Below the pieces are notes generated by a model that saw only the letters and a program-made list of their open reading frames with translations, ran no database searches and was not told the origin of the DNA. A stretch of 64,000 nucleotides of DNA from Gammaproteobacteria bacterium (lineage in GTDB: Bacteria > Pseudomonadota > Gammaproteobacteria > Burkholderiales > Thiobacillaceae), in contig JAHJNN010000012.1 of NCBI GenBank assembly GCA_018820765.1, positions 399,759 to 463,758 on the forward strand, written 5' to 3'. This document shows, piece by piece, positions 34,788 to 43,555 of this stretch. The translations under genes were made by a program, and so were the position numbers. Each line of letters opens with the position of its first letter. Within the stretch, counting starts at the first letter, position 1.

Positions 34788-36806
34788 ATGACGGAAAGCT
34801 TCCCCCTGCTTCCTGACGGTCCGGTCCAATGGGCGTGGGGGGTCGTGCTGTTCTGGCTGGCGCTGGGATTTTCGGCGCTGCTGCTGCAAGGCTCGCAGCG
34901 CCTGCTGAGCCGGCTGGTGTTTCCGCTGGGCGCGCTGGGAGCGCTCGGCATTGCGGGCGTGGGCGCGGCGGGAATGGTCCTGCCGGCGTCCGCCGTCATC
35001 CTGCCCATCGGCCTGCCCGACCTGCCCTTCCATCTGCGGCTGGACGCCCTGTCCGCCTTCTTCATGGTGCTCTTGGGCGGCGCGTCGTTCGGCATCACCG
35101 TGTATGCCTCCGGGTATTTCCGCAGCATGGCCGCGGGCCCGCTCGCCCTGCTCGCGCTGTGGTACCACCTGTTCCTCGCGGGCATGGTCACGGTGCTGCT
35201 GGCCGACGACGCCTACGCCTTCATGGTGGCGTGGGAGGTGATGGCGCTGTCGTCCTACTTCCTCGTCACCACCGACCACAAGGTTCCCGAGATCCGCTTC
35301 GCCGGCTTTCTCTATCTGCTGATCGCGCACGTCGGCGCGGTGGCCCTGCTGCTCGCCTTCGGCGTGTTGCAGGGCGGACACGGCGACTACACCTTCGACA
35401 CCATGCGGCTGGCCGAAATGACGCCGTTCTGGGCCTCGGTCGCCTACCTGCTGGTGCTGTTCGGCTTCGGCGCCAAGGCCGGCCTGGTGCCGATGCACGT
35501 GTGGCTGCCGGAAGCGCACCCGGCCGCGCCCTCGCCGGTGTCGGCGCTGATGTCGGGGGTGATGCTGAAGACCGCCATCTACGGCCTGCTGCGGGTGACG
35601 TTCGATCTGATCAATATCCAGATCGGCTGGTGGGGCACGCTGGCGCTGGCGCTCGGTTTGATTACCGCGCTGTACGGCGTGATCTTCGCCGCGGTGCAGT
35701 CGGACATGAAGCGGCTGCTGGCCTGGTCGTCGATCGAAAACATCGGTGTGATCATCGCCGCCTTCGGCCTCACGCTGATTTTCTACACCGACGGCAAGGG
35801 CGCGCTGGCCGCGCTGACGCTCACCGCCCTGCTCTATCACGCGCTCAATCACGCCTTCTTCAAGGGCCTCCTGTTCGTCGGCACCGGCTCGGTGCTGCAC
35901 GCCACCGGCGTGCGCCAGATGGGCCACCTGGGCGGCCTGATGCGCTTCATGCCGTGGACCGCCTGGCTGACGCTGGTCGGCGCGCTGGCCATCGCCGGCC
36001 TGCCGCCCTTGAACGGCTTCGTGTCGGAATGGCTGCTGCTGCAGGCCTTCCTGCTCACCCCCGGCCTCTCCCATCCCTACCTCAACATGGTAATCCCAGT
36101 GGCCGCCGCCATCGTGGCGCTGGCGGCGGCGCTGGCGGCCTACGTCATGGTCAAGTTCTTCGGCGTCATCTTCCTCGGCCAGCCGCGCGACCCGGCGCTG
36201 CACGAGGCGCACGAGGCCAGTTGGCCGGAACGCCTGGGCATGCTGTGGCTGGCGGCGGGGTGCGTGCTGCTGGGCCTGTTTCCCGCCCACGTCATCGGCT
36301 GGCTGTCCCCGGTGGTGCGCCTGCTGACCAACCAGACGCTGGTCAACGACGGCAGCTGGCTGACGCTGGCACCCGTCTCGGCAGAGCGGGCGAGCTATGC
36401 GCCGCTGATCTTCTTCGCTGTGGTGACGGGCGTGGTGCTGCTGACCTATTTGTGGGTGCGCCGCGTCTATCACGGCCGGGTGCGCCGCAGCGACCCGTGG
36501 GATTGCGGCTATCCGGAACAGGATGCGCGCATGCAGGACAGCGCCGAAGGCTTCGGCCAGCCGATCCGGCAGATTTTCGAAGTGTTCATGAAGGTGGAGC
36601 GGGAAACTCCCGACCCCTTCGACCGCAACCCGCGCTATCGCGGCGCCTCGCTCGACAAGCTCTGGTTCATTCTCTATGAACCCATCGAGCGCGTGACCGG
36701 CTGGCTGTCGCAGCAGGCCGGACGGCTGCAGCACGGCCGCATCCAGTGGTACCTGATCTACAGCTTCGCCACCCTGATCTTCCTCCTGGTCTTCACGACA
36801 CGATGA
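34788..36806 (+). CDS. hyfB: HyfB-like antiporter subunit of an Ehr complex
   Basis: 672 residues, mostly membrane. It is an Mrp/NuoL-type proton-translocating subunit of hydrogenase-4 (HyfB). The key charged residues of the channel are visible: Glu in MVAWEVMALSSYF, Lys in FGFGAKAGLVPMHVWLPEAHPAAPSPVSALMSGVMLK and Lys in LNHAFFKGLLF. A C-terminal extension (PWDCGYPEQDARMQDSAEGFGQPIRQIFEVF) is typical of HyfB. It is the first gene of hyfB-C-E-F-G-I; the stop overlaps hyfC. Subunits A, D and H are absent. Confidence 0.92.
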   Translation: MTESFPLLPDGPVQWAWGVVLFWLALGFSALLLQGSQRLLSRLVFPLGALGALGIAGVGAAGMVLPASAVILPIGLPDLPFHLRLDALSAFFMVLLGGASFGITVYASGYFRSMAAGPLALLALWYHLFLAGMVTVLLADDAYAFMVAWEVMALSSYFLVTTDHKVPEIRFAGFLYLLIAHVGAVALLLAFGVLQGGHGDYTFDTMRLAEMTPFWASVAYLLVLFGFGAKAGLVPMHVWLPEAHPAAPSPVSALMSGVMLKTAIYGLLRVTFDLINIQIGWWGTLALALGLITALYGVIFAAVQSDMKRLLAWSSIENIGVIIAAFGLTLIFYTDGKGALAALTLTALLYHALNHAFFKGLLFVGTGSVLHATGVRQMGHLGGLMRFMPWTAWLTLVGALAIAGLPPLNGFVSEWLLLQAFLLTPGLSHPYLNMVIPVAAAIVALAAALAAYVMVKFFGVIFLGQPRDPALHEAHEASWPERLGMLWLAAGCVLLGLFPAHVIGWLSPVVRLLTNQTLVNDGSWLTLAPVSAERASYAPLIFFAVVTGVVLLTYLWVRRVYHGRVRRSDPWDCGYPEQDARMQDSAEGFGQPIRQIFEVFMKVERETPDPFDRNPRYRGASLDKLWFILYEPIERVTGWLSQQAGRLQHGRIQWYLIYSFATLIFLLVFTTR

Positions 36807-37747
36807 GTACCGGAATACTCCTGCAACTCGCCCAGAGCCTGCTGGCCATCCTGCTGGCGCCCCTGCTCATGGGCTGGGTCAACCAGTGCCGCGCCTGGCT
36901 GCAGGGCCGCAGCGCGCCGCCGATCACCCAGCCCTACCGCACGCTCAGGAAGCTGTTCCACAAGGACGCGGTGATCGCGCACAACGCCTCGCCGCTGTTC
37001 CGCTTCGCGCCTTACATGATCTTCGCCTGCATGGCGCTGGCGGCGGGCATCGTGCCGACCATCGCCAACGACCTGCCGTTCTCGCCCGCCGCCGACGTCA
37101 TTGCCCTGGTCGGCATCTTCGCGCTGGCGCGGGTGTTCCTGGCACTGGCGGCGATGGACATCGGCTCCCCCTTCGGCACCCTCGGCGCGCGCCGCGAGAT
37201 GCTGGTGTCCTTCCTCGCCGAACCGGCACTGCTGATGGTGTTCTTCACTGCGAGCTTCATCGCGCAATCGACCGAGCTGCCGGTCATCGTGCAGACGCTG
37301 GCGCACCGCGAGTTCGCCATCTACCCCAGCATCAGCTTCGCCGCCGTAGCATTCTGGATGATCTCGGTGGCGGAAAACGCACGCATCCCGGTGGACAACC
37401 CCAGCACCCACCTCGAACTGACCATGATCCACGAGGCCATGATCCTCGAATATTCGGCCCGCCATCTGGCGCTGATCGAATGGGCCGTGGCGCTGAAGCT
37501 GTTCACCTATTCGACCCTCGGCATCGCGCTGTTCCTGCCTTGGGGCATCGCGCCGCAAGGGGATATCGCCGCGCTGCCGCTGGCGCTCCTGGTCATGATT
37601 GCAAAACTGCTGCTCGGCGGTGCCGCACTGGCCTTCCTTGAAACGATTTCGGCCAAGGTGCGGCTGTTCCGCGCACCGGAATTTCTGGGCACCGCCTTCC
37701 TGCTGGCGGTGCTGGGCATGCTGATTCATTTCCTGCTGGAGGTTTGA
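36803..37747 (+). CDS. hyfC: HyfC-like (NuoH-like) membrane anchor subunit
   Basis: 314 residues with about eight membrane helices. Signature segments are LLMGWVNQCRAWLQGRSAPPITQPYRTLRKLFHKD near the N-terminus and MISVAENARIPVDNPSTHLELTMIHEAMILEYSARHL in the middle. The latter holds the acidic residues that couple the soluble arm to ion transfer. It overlaps hyfB by four bases and is followed by a repeat-filled gap of 123 bases before hyfE. Confidence 0.93.
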   Translation: MSTGILLQLAQSLLAILLAPLLMGWVNQCRAWLQGRSAPPITQPYRTLRKLFHKDAVIAHNASPLFRFAPYMIFACMALAAGIVPTIANDLPFSPAADVIALVGIFALARVFLALAAMDIGSPFGTLGARREMLVSFLAEPALLMVFFTASFIAQSTELPVIVQTLAHREFAIYPSISFAAVAFWMISVAENARIPVDNPSTHLELTMIHEAMILEYSARHLALIEWAVALKLFTYSTLGIALFLPWGIAPQGDIAALPLALLVMIAKLLLGGAALAFLETISAKVRLFRAPEFLGTAFLLAVLGMLIHFLLEV

Positions 37748-37748
37748 G

Positions 37749-37862
37749 ATGGAGTCGAGAGTCGAGAGTCGAGAGTCGAGAGTGGGGAGCACGCCAGTCC
37801 GCTGGCTCAAGGTTCTTCGCTCTCGACTCTCGACTCTCCACTCTCCGCTCGCGACAACGGAG
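37749..37862. repeat. GAGTCGAGAGT-type tandem repeats flanking a short spacer
   Basis: The gap between hyfC and hyfE holds GAGTCGAGA repeats (about 37753-37786) and their inverted form (CTCTCGACTCTC, about 37828-37856) around a short spacer, so the transcript could form a long hairpin. The same family recurs inside hyfG and between cbbQ and cbbS. Confidence 0.8.
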
Positions 37863-37870
37863 CGCCGCAC

Positions 37871-38533
37871 ATGACGCTGGCCTACCACCTTCAGATCGTC
37901 AACCTGCTGGCCGCGCTGCTGCTGCTGATTTCCTTCGCCATGCTGTCGCAGCGCCGCGTCGTCGCCCTGGTGACCCTGTTCGCCTGGCAGGGCGCGGCCC
38001 TCGCCACGTCCACCGCCATCGTCGCCTGGTCCACCGACCAGCATCATCTGTATTACTCGGCGGCGCTCACCCTGCTGCTCAAGGTGATTGCCATGCCCTG
38101 GTATTTCTACCGCCTGGTGAGGAAGCTGAACGTCAACCGGGTGGTGGAGCCGATGATCAACATCCCCACCACCATGCTGATCGGTATCGTGCTGGTGATC
38201 TTCGCCTTCAATCTGGCGCTGCCGATCTCGGAGATATCCGGCACGGTGACGCGCTCGACGCTGGGCATCGCCATGGCCATCGTGCTGCTGTCCTTCCTCA
38301 TGATGATCACCCGCACCAAGGCCATTCCGCAGGTGATCGGCTTTCTGGCGATGGAGAACGGCCTGTTCTTCGCCGCCACCAGCGCCACCTACGGCATGCC
38401 CCTGGTGGTGGAGCTAGGCGTGGCACTCGACGTGCTGGTCGGCGTGTTCGTGCTCGGCATCTTCATCTTCCAGATCCGCGAGACCTTCGACTCGCTGGAT
38501 CTGAAGCACATGGAAAAGCTCAGGGAAAAATGA
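37871..38533 (+). CDS. hyfE: HyfE-like (NuoK-like) membrane subunit
   Basis: 220 residues, about seven membrane helices. It begins YHLQIVNLLAALLLLISFAML and contains TRTKAIPQVIGFLAMENGLFFA, with the NuoK-type Glu inside the membrane in AMENGLFF, and VVELGVALDVLVGVFVLG. HyfE forms part of the membrane arm linking the NuoL-like pumps. Start ATG 37871 lies directly after a repeat block. Confidence 0.92.
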   Translation: MTLAYHLQIVNLLAALLLLISFAMLSQRRVVALVTLFAWQGAALATSTAIVAWSTDQHHLYYSAALTLLLKVIAMPWYFYRLVRKLNVNRVVEPMINIPTTMLIGIVLVIFAFNLALPISEISGTVTRSTLGIAMAIVLLSFLMMITRTKAIPQVIGFLAMENGLFFAATSATYGMPLVVELGVALDVLVGVFVLGIFIFQIRETFDSLDLKHMEKLREK

Positions 38534-38544
38534 CCATGCATGGT

Positions 38545-38585
38545 CTCCCTCACCCCGGCCCTCTCCCGCTCGCGGGAGAGGGGGA
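38545..38585. repeat. Palindromic CTCTCCCGCTCGCGGGAGAG repeat
   Basis: The repeat begins CTCCCTCACCCCGGCC and then folds as CCCTCTCCCGC with GCGGGAGAGGG. It occupies most of the hyfE-hyfF gap and resembles the in-frame insertion in cbbO at 46249-46291. This repeat class is common in proteobacterial intergenic DNA. Confidence 0.7.
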
Positions 38586-38612
38586 CGTCGTCGCGTTGCG
38601 GTAAAGGTTAAC

Positions 38613-40064
38613 GTGGAAATATTCTGGCTACTCGGCATTCCCCTCGCAGGCGGCGTTTTCCTGGCCCTGTGGGGCAGCCGCAGGCATGCGCCCGAAATCA
38701 ATGCGCTGTTCAGCCTGGCAACGCTGCTGGCGGCGGCCGCCCTGACCCACCGCATCATCGAGGACGGCCCGATGATGGTGGGCGCCGGCTGGTTCTTCAT
38801 CGACTCGTTCAACGTCTTCCTGGTCGCGCTGACCGCCTTCGTCGCCTTCACCACCGCGCTGTTCTCGCGTCCCTACATGCGCATCGAGCAGGAGCACGGC
38901 AGGCTCAACGACAAGCGGCTGCGCCTGTATCACAGCAGCTACCAGATCTTCATCGGCGCCATGCTGCTGGCGCTCACTACCAACAACATGGGCATCCTGT
39001 GGGTGGCGATGGAAGCGGCGACGCTCGCCACCGTGCTCCTGGTCTCGCTGTACCGCACCCCGGCCTCGCTGGAAGCGGCGTGGAAGTATTTCATCCTGTG
39101 CGGCGTCGGCATCGCGCTGGCGCTGTTCGGCACCATCCTGCTCTATTTCGCGGCGGAGAAAATCCTCGGCTCGGGCGGCACCGCGCTGTTGTGGACGCAT
39201 CTCAACGGCGTCAAGGCGCAACTGGAGCCGACGGTGCTGTCGCTGGCCTTCGTCTTCCTGCTGGTCGGCTACGGCACCAAGGTGGGCCTCGCCCCCCTGC
39301 ACAGCTGGCTGCCGGACGCCCACGCCGAAGGCCCGACGCCGGTGTCCGCGGTGCTCTCCGGCCTCCTGCTCAACGTCGCGCTGTACGCGGTGATGCGCTC
39401 CAAGGTGCTGGTCGACGGTGCGCTCGGCACCGACATGGCGGGCAACCTGATGATGGGTTTCGGCCTCTTCTCGGTGGTGCTGGCCGCCTTCATGATCAAG
39501 CGCCAGACCGATGTGAAGCGCATGTTCGCCTACTCCTCGATCGAGCACATGGGCCTCATCACTTTCGCCTTCGGCATGGGCGGCGCGGTCGCCAACTTCG
39601 CGGCGCTCCTGCACATGACCATGCACTCGCTCACCAAGTCCGCCATCTTCTTCGCCGTCGGCCACGCCACGCAGAAGGCCGGCACCCAGCTGATGGACGA
39701 CATCCGCGGGCTGATCAAAACCAACCCCACCATCGGCTGGGGGTTGATGCTCGGCACCATCGCCATCCTCGGGGTGCCGCCCTTCGGCGTGTTCGCCAGC
39801 GAATTCCTCATCATCACCACCGCCATGCACGAGCACCCCTGGGCCACCCCCTTCCTGCTGCTGGCGCTGGGGGTGGCCTTCGCCTCGATCTTCGGCCGGG
39901 TGCAGCCCATGGTGTTCGGCGAGACCGAATTGCCGAGGCTGCCCCACCAGCCCGCGCTGGCGCCGGTGTTCCTGCATCTGGGCCTGGTGCTGATGCTGGG
40001 CCTGTTCATCCCGCCCTACCTTGCCGACTGGTACCGGCAGGCCGCGGAGTTGCTAGGAGGCTGA
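38613..40064 (+). CDS. hyfF: HyfF-like antiporter subunit
   Basis: 483 residues from GTG 38613. It is an Mrp/NuoN-type membrane subunit with about 14 helices. Channel residues are Glu in GILWVAMEAATLATVLL, Lys in VGYGTKVGLAPLHSWLPDAHAEGPTPVSAVLSG and Lys in TMHSLTKSAIFFAVGHA. It is the second proton/sodium-translocating subunit of this complex (HyfD is missing, so there are two rather than three). It ends two bases before hyfG. Confidence 0.93.
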   Translation: MEIFWLLGIPLAGGVFLALWGSRRHAPEINALFSLATLLAAAALTHRIIEDGPMMVGAGWFFIDSFNVFLVALTAFVAFTTALFSRPYMRIEQEHGRLNDKRLRLYHSSYQIFIGAMLLALTTNNMGILWVAMEAATLATVLLVSLYRTPASLEAAWKYFILCGVGIALALFGTILLYFAAEKILGSGGTALLWTHLNGVKAQLEPTVLSLAFVFLLVGYGTKVGLAPLHSWLPDAHAEGPTPVSAVLSGLLLNVALYAVMRSKVLVDGALGTDMAGNLMMGFGLFSVVLAAFMIKRQTDVKRMFAYSSIEHMGLITFAFGMGGAVANFAALLHMTMHSLTKSAIFFAVGHATQKAGTQLMDDIRGLIKTNPTIGWGLMLGTIAILGVPPFGVFASEFLIITTAMHEHPWATPFLLLALGVAFASIFGRVQPMVFGETELPRLPHQPALAPVFLHLGLVLMLGLFIPPYLADWYRQAAELLGG

Positions 40065-40065
40065 C

Positions 40066-41634
40066 ATGAAAATCGGCGACCACGACTGGAACCTCGACCC
40101 GCTCGGCAAGCACATCTGGCGCGGCCGGATGGAGACCGGTCAGCTGCTCGCGCTGGCACGCGCCGTCAAGGAAGAAGGCGGGCAGCTCGTTGCCTTGTGG
40201 GGATCGGACGACCGCCACCTGGACGGCAGCTTCGGCATTCATGCGGCCCTGCTCACCAGCTCGGGACTCGCCTGGGCGAGCTGCGCCCTGCCGGCGGAGG
40301 CGCCGACCTATCCTGACCTCGCGCACATCTTCCCGCAGGCCGACCGCATGCAGCGCGCAACCTTCGACCTGCTCGGCATCCGTGCCGCCGACGCCGTGGA
40401 CGATCGCAAATGGCTGCGCCACACCGCGTGGGCCGACAACGAATTCCCGCTGCGCAAGGATTTCTCTCCGCTCTCCACTCTCCGCTCTCCACTCTCGACT
40501 CTCAACTCTCCGCCCCCGCCCGACGCCTACCCCTTCATCCGCGTCGAGGGCGACGGCGTGCACGAAATCCCGGTCGGCCCGATCCATGCCGGCACCATCG
40601 AGCCGGGGCATTTCCGCTTCTCCATCATCGGCGAGCGCATCCTCAGACTGGAAGAGCGGATGGGTTACACCCACAAGGGCACGGAAAAACGCTTCGAGGG
40701 CATGGACCTCGCCACCGGGGCGAAACTCGCCGGGCGCGTCTCCGGTGACACCCACAGCGCCTACGCCTGGGCCTACTGCGCGGCGGTGGAAATGGCCACC
40801 GGAAGCCAGGTGCCCGAACGGGCCGTGTGGCTGCGCGCGCTGTTCCTCGAAATCGAGCGCATCGCCAACCACCTGGGCGACCTCGGCTACCTCGGCAACG
40901 ACGTCGCCTTGTCCTTCGGCTTCGTGCAGTTCTGGCGGCTGAAGGAAGACTGGCTGCGGCTCATTGCGAAACTGTTCGGCCACCGCTACCTGTACGACCG
41001 CATCGTGCCAGGCGGGGTGGCGGTCGACATCGGCGACGGCGGCCGCGCGGAACTCGCGGCCGAGGTAGGGCGCATCGAGGCGGAAGTGCGTTCGCTCAAG
41101 GCCATCTACGACGAGCACGCCACCCTGCAGGATCGCTTCGCCAACACCGGCATCGTGAAGCCCGACCTGGCGGCCAGGCTTGGGCTGACCGGCCTCGCCG
41201 GTCGCGCCAGCGCGCAGGCCTGGGACGCCCGCGCGCAGTTCCCGCAGGCGCCCTACGACCGGCTCGACGTCAGCATGGCCACCCAGCGCAGCGGCGACGT
41301 GCTGGCGCGCGCCGAGGTGCGCTTCGCCGAGGTGTACGAATCGGCGCGGCTGGTGCGCGACATTCTCGAACGGCTGCCGGCGGGCGAGCTGCACGCGCCG
41401 CTCGCCCCGGTTTCCGCTGTATGCGAAGGCATCGGCTGGGTGGAAAGCTGGCGCGGCGAAGTGGTGGTGGCGGTGAGGATCGGCGCCGACGGCCGGCTCG
41501 ACCGCGTGCATCCGCACGATCCTTCATGGCAGAACTGGCCGCTGGTGGAGGTGGGCGTGCTCGGCAACATCGTTCCCGACTTCCCGCTCATCAACAAATC
41601 GTTCAACCTTTCCTACAGCGGGCCGGATTTATGA
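40066..41634 (+). CDS. hyfG: HyfG-like large subunit lacking the NiFe ligands (Ehr type)
   Basis: 522 residues, a fusion of a NuoC-like domain (1-130) and a NuoD/HycE-like domain (155-522). In group 4 hydrogenases the NiFe site is held by two CxxC pairs. Here the first is Ser226-Gly-Asp-Thr229 (GRVSGDTHSAYAWAY), and the C-terminal pair is absent (ends DFPLINKSFNLSYSGPDL). It therefore cannot bind NiFe and should not make or use H2, the definition of an energy-converting hydrogenase related complex. The linker between the domains (133-150, rich in Ser, Pro, Leu, Thr) is encoded by a simple repeat. Confidence 0.92.
   Translation: MKIGDHDWNLDPLGKHIWRGRMETGQLLALARAVKEEGGQLVALWGSDDRHLDGSFGIHAALLTSSGLAWASCALPAEAPTYPDLAHIFPQADRMQRATFDLLGIRAADAVDDRKWLRHTAWADNEFPLRKDFSPLSTLRSPLSTLNSPPPPDAYPFIRVEGDGVHEIPVGPIHAGTIEPGHFRFSIIGERILRLEERMGYTHKGTEKRFEGMDLATGAKLAGRVSGDTHSAYAWAYCAAVEMATGSQVPERAVWLRALFLEIERIANHLGDLGYLGNDVALSFGFVQFWRLKEDWLRLIAKLFGHRYLYDRIVPGGVAVDIGDGGRAELAAEVGRIEAEVRSLKAIYDEHATLQDRFANTGIVKPDLAARLGLTGLAGRASAQAWDARAQFPQAPYDRLDVSMATQRSGDVLARAEVRFAEVYESARLVRDILERLPAGELHAPLAPVSAVCEGIGWVESWRGEVVVAVRIGADGRLDRVHPHDPSWQNWPLVEVGVLGNIVPDFPLINKSFNLSYSGPDL
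40464..40512. repeat. CTCTCCACTCTCGACT-type repeat inside the hyfG coding sequence
   Basis: A run of CTCTCCRCT/CTCTCGACT units, 49 bp long, in frame within hyfG. It is the same family as the blocks at 37749-37862 and 47970-48045. It adds about 16 residues to the linker between the NuoC-like and NuoD-like domains. Confidence 0.8.
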
Positions 41635-41650
41635 CGACGCGTCCCCTGCC

Positions 41651-41722
41651 TTGTAGGAGCGGCGCCCTCGCCGCGATAGCACGGCCATGCACCCAATCGC
41701 GGCGAGGGCGCCGCTCCTACAG
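41651..41722. repeat. REP-like palindrome (TGTAGGAGCG type)
   Basis: TGTAGGAGCGGCGCCCTCGC at 41652 onward is repeated inverted as GCGAGGGCGCCGCTCCTACA ending near 41721. It makes a long hairpin between hyfG and hyfI. A related, less perfect pair flanks the yggU-cbbO gap near 44.5 kb. Confidence 0.85.
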
Positions 41723-41742
41723 GACGCGCTAAGGGTTATCGA

Positions 41743-42276
41743 ATGGCTACGCACCTGATCCTGCAGAAGATCTTCAAGACCGGCTTCGTCTCCGAACCGG
41801 CGCCCGAGGCCGACCTCGCGATGCGCACGCGCGAGCAGGAACTGCACGCGGAAATCCTCAAGGTGTTCGGCCAGTCGGTGGCGATCCGTCACGTCGACGC
41901 CGGCTCCTGCAATGGCTGCGAACTGGAAATCCACGCCGTCAACGGACCGCACTACAACATCGACGGCATGGGGGTGAAGTTTGCTGCCAGTCCGCGGCAC
42001 GTGGACGTGCTGCTGGTGACCGGTCCGGTTTCGCGCAATATGGAAGTTGCCTTGAAGCGTGCCTACGACGCCACGCCGGAACCCAAGTGGGTGGTGGCCA
42101 TGGGCGAGTGCGCCTGCAGCGGCGGAATGTTCGGCGAGAGCTACGCGTCGTGCGGAAAAGTCTCCAACGTCATCCCGGTCGACGTCGAAGTGCCGGGCTG
42201 CCCGCCCACGCCGGCCGCCCTGCTGCAGGGCATCCTTGCCGCCGTCAGCAAGGGCAGGACCGACGCGGAATCCTAG
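41743..42276 (+). CDS. hyfI: HyfI-like (NuoB-like) [4Fe-4S] small subunit
   Basis: 177 residues. The ligands of the proximal N2-type cluster are present: Cys56 and Cys59 (GSCNGCELE), Cys123/125 (GECACSGG) and Cys153 (PGCPPTP). Electron transfer to the large subunit is therefore still possible although the NiFe site is gone. It is the last gene of the operon; a REP-like palindrome separates it from hyfG. No HyfA/HyfH ferredoxin-type subunit follows, so the electron donor is open. Confidence 0.93.
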   Translation: MATHLILQKIFKTGFVSEPAPEADLAMRTREQELHAEILKVFGQSVAIRHVDAGSCNGCELEIHAVNGPHYNIDGMGVKFAASPRHVDVLLVTGPVSRNMEVALKRAYDATPEPKWVVAMGECACSGGMFGESYASCGKVSNVIPVDVEVPGCPPTPAALLQGILAAVSKGRTDAES

Positions 42277-42281
42277 GGCGG

Positions 42282-42527
42282 TTATGCCCGGGCTTTGGGT
42301 TTCCTGCCGGGGCTGGCGGTCGGGACGAAGCCCGCGATCCGGCACAGCATCCCTTCGATTTTCTTGCCCTTGATGAACCGCGTCGTGTGGCACGCGATGA
42401 TGTCCCCCCGTTTCGTCATTTCGGACAGGTAAACGCGAACGTCTTCCAGCGGGATCCGGGTCGCCGCGGCGATCTCGGAATCGAGCTGTTCACCCCGGCT
42501 TTTCAGGTAGGTGTGGATTTTCTGCAT
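42282..42527 (-). CDS. Small winged-helix-like protein
   Basis: 81 residues. The N-terminal part (YLKSRGEQLDSEIAAATRIPLEDVRVYLSEMTKRGDIIACHTTRFI) reads like a winged-helix DNA-binding domain, and the basic tail (PGRKPKARA) could contact DNA. It lies tail-to-tail with hyfI (5 bases apart) and its start overlaps the methyltransferase-like gene upstream. A regulatory role is possible but not shown. Confidence 0.6.
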   Translation of the reverse strand: MQKIHTYLKSRGEQLDSEIAAATRIPLEDVRVYLSEMTKRGDIIACHTTRFIKGKKIEGMLCRIAGFVPTASPGRKPKARA

Positions 42528-43462
42528 GGGTTGGACCCCTTGGTTTCAAGTAATGGCATGGCTTTAGCCGAGGCAGCCTGCGCCCAGCGCAATTCGGCCC
42601 CCTCGCGCAGGCTTTCCAGAATGGCCGGAAAATCGAGCGGGAACTGTTCGGCAAGCGCCTCGGCCCGTTCTTCCAGCAGTTCCCAATCGAGGGGGAAGCC
42701 GGTTTCGGGAAAAGCATAAGCAATATGATTGTCGCCGCCGGGAACCGTTCCCACCTGCACGCGCCCCTCGAACGCTTCGTTCAGCAAGGCCAGGTGCCTC
42801 GACCAGTATTTCCTGGGGCCGGCGAAGTTGGCGACGAGCAGGCCTCCCGGCCGGAGCCGGCGACGCGCCGCCCGATAGAAGCCGCGATTGAGGAACGTGG
42901 GAGCGATGCCCTTGGAATCGAAGCCGTCCAGCAGCAGCACGTCGGTATCGCCTTCGGCAGCGGGCAGAAAATCGGTGGCGTCGGCCTGGATGATCGCCAG
43001 GCGTTTATCGTCCGGGACCTCGAACTCATCACGCAGGGCGATGACATCGGGATCGACCTCGACCACGGTCAGGCGCGTGCGCGGCAGGTGGCGGTGGCAG
43101 AACTTGGCCAGCGAACCGCCCCCCAAGCCGACCATCAACACGTGACGCGGCTTCGGCACGAACAGCACGAAAGCCATCATCTTGCGGGTGTAGGCGAACT
43201 CGAGGGCGAAGGGGTCGTCGATGCGCATGGCGCTCTGGATGAAATCCAGGCTGAACAGCAGTTGCCGTGTCTCGCCGTCGTCGATGATGAAGGGCTTGGC
43301 GTAACGGCCGGCCAGGATCTGCTCATAGAGGCCTACGGGGTCGCTCTGCGCCGGTTCGAGCACGCGCACCTTGACCGGTTCGCCCGACACTTTGCCGGGC
43401 AACTCGAGCAGCGGAGGGCTGCTGATGCGGTCAAGGATTCTTGAATGAGACAAATGCTGCAA
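42503..43462 (-). CDS. Spermidine synthase-like SAM-dependent transferase
   Basis: 319 residues. The SAM-binding core has LMVGLGGGSLAKFCHRHLP, the acidic VVEVDPDVIAL and DVLLLDGFDSKG. These match the spermidine synthase-like family often annotated as fused MFS/spermidine synthase. The aminopropyl-transfer site is incomplete, so the product is uncertain. The last 25 bases overlap the small winged-helix gene. An AT-rich palindrome lies in the gap before the divergent CopG-like gene. Confidence 0.8.
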   Translation of the reverse strand: MQHLSHSRILDRISSPPLLELPGKVSGEPVKVRVLEPAQSDPVGLYEQILAGRYAKPFIIDDGETRQLLFSLDFIQSAMRIDDPFALEFAYTRKMMAFVLFVPKPRHVLMVGLGGGSLAKFCHRHLPRTRLTVVEVDPDVIALRDEFEVPDDKRLAIIQADATDFLPAAEGDTDVLLLDGFDSKGIAPTFLNRGFYRAARRRLRPGGLLVANFAGPRKYWSRHLALLNEAFEGRVQVGTVPGGDNHIAYAFPETGFPLDWELLEERAEALAEQFPLDFPAILESLREGAELRWAQAASAKAMPLLETKGSNPCRKSTPT

Positions 43463-43536
43463 GGCCTGTAAACGTTTCGCCGGTAATGCTGGCGAAAATT
43501 TCGATTAATCGGAATGCCATATCAAATGATATTCGT

Positions 43537-43555
43537 ATGATAATACAATTATCAT
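43537..43555. promoter_or_regulatory. Fur-box-like / RHH operator palindrome
   Basis: ATGATAAT and ATTATCAT flank ACA in a 19-bp palindrome within an AT-rich 120-base gap between divergent genes. A further half site (AAATGATA) lies at 43524-43531. The pattern resembles Fur boxes made of GATAAT units but could equally be the autoregulatory site of the adjacent ribbon-helix-helix protein. Confidence 0.45.

Noticed and set aside
30652..36806. DAB-type (DabA-DabB) inorganic carbon accumulation system
   Set aside because: The NuoL-like gene superficially resembles DabB, but there is no DabA (DUF2309) gene, and HyfB is part of a six-gene complex.
37749..37862. CRISPR array
   Set aside because: The GAGTCGAGAG units are too short, have no unique spacers, are inverted around a centre and occur in several places without cas genes.
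34788..42276. Group 4 [NiFe] hydrogenase (Hyf/Hyc type)
   Set aside because: The large subunit lacks both CxxC pairs needed for NiFe, and no maturation genes (hyp) or formate dehydrogenase genes are present. I call it an Ehr complex.
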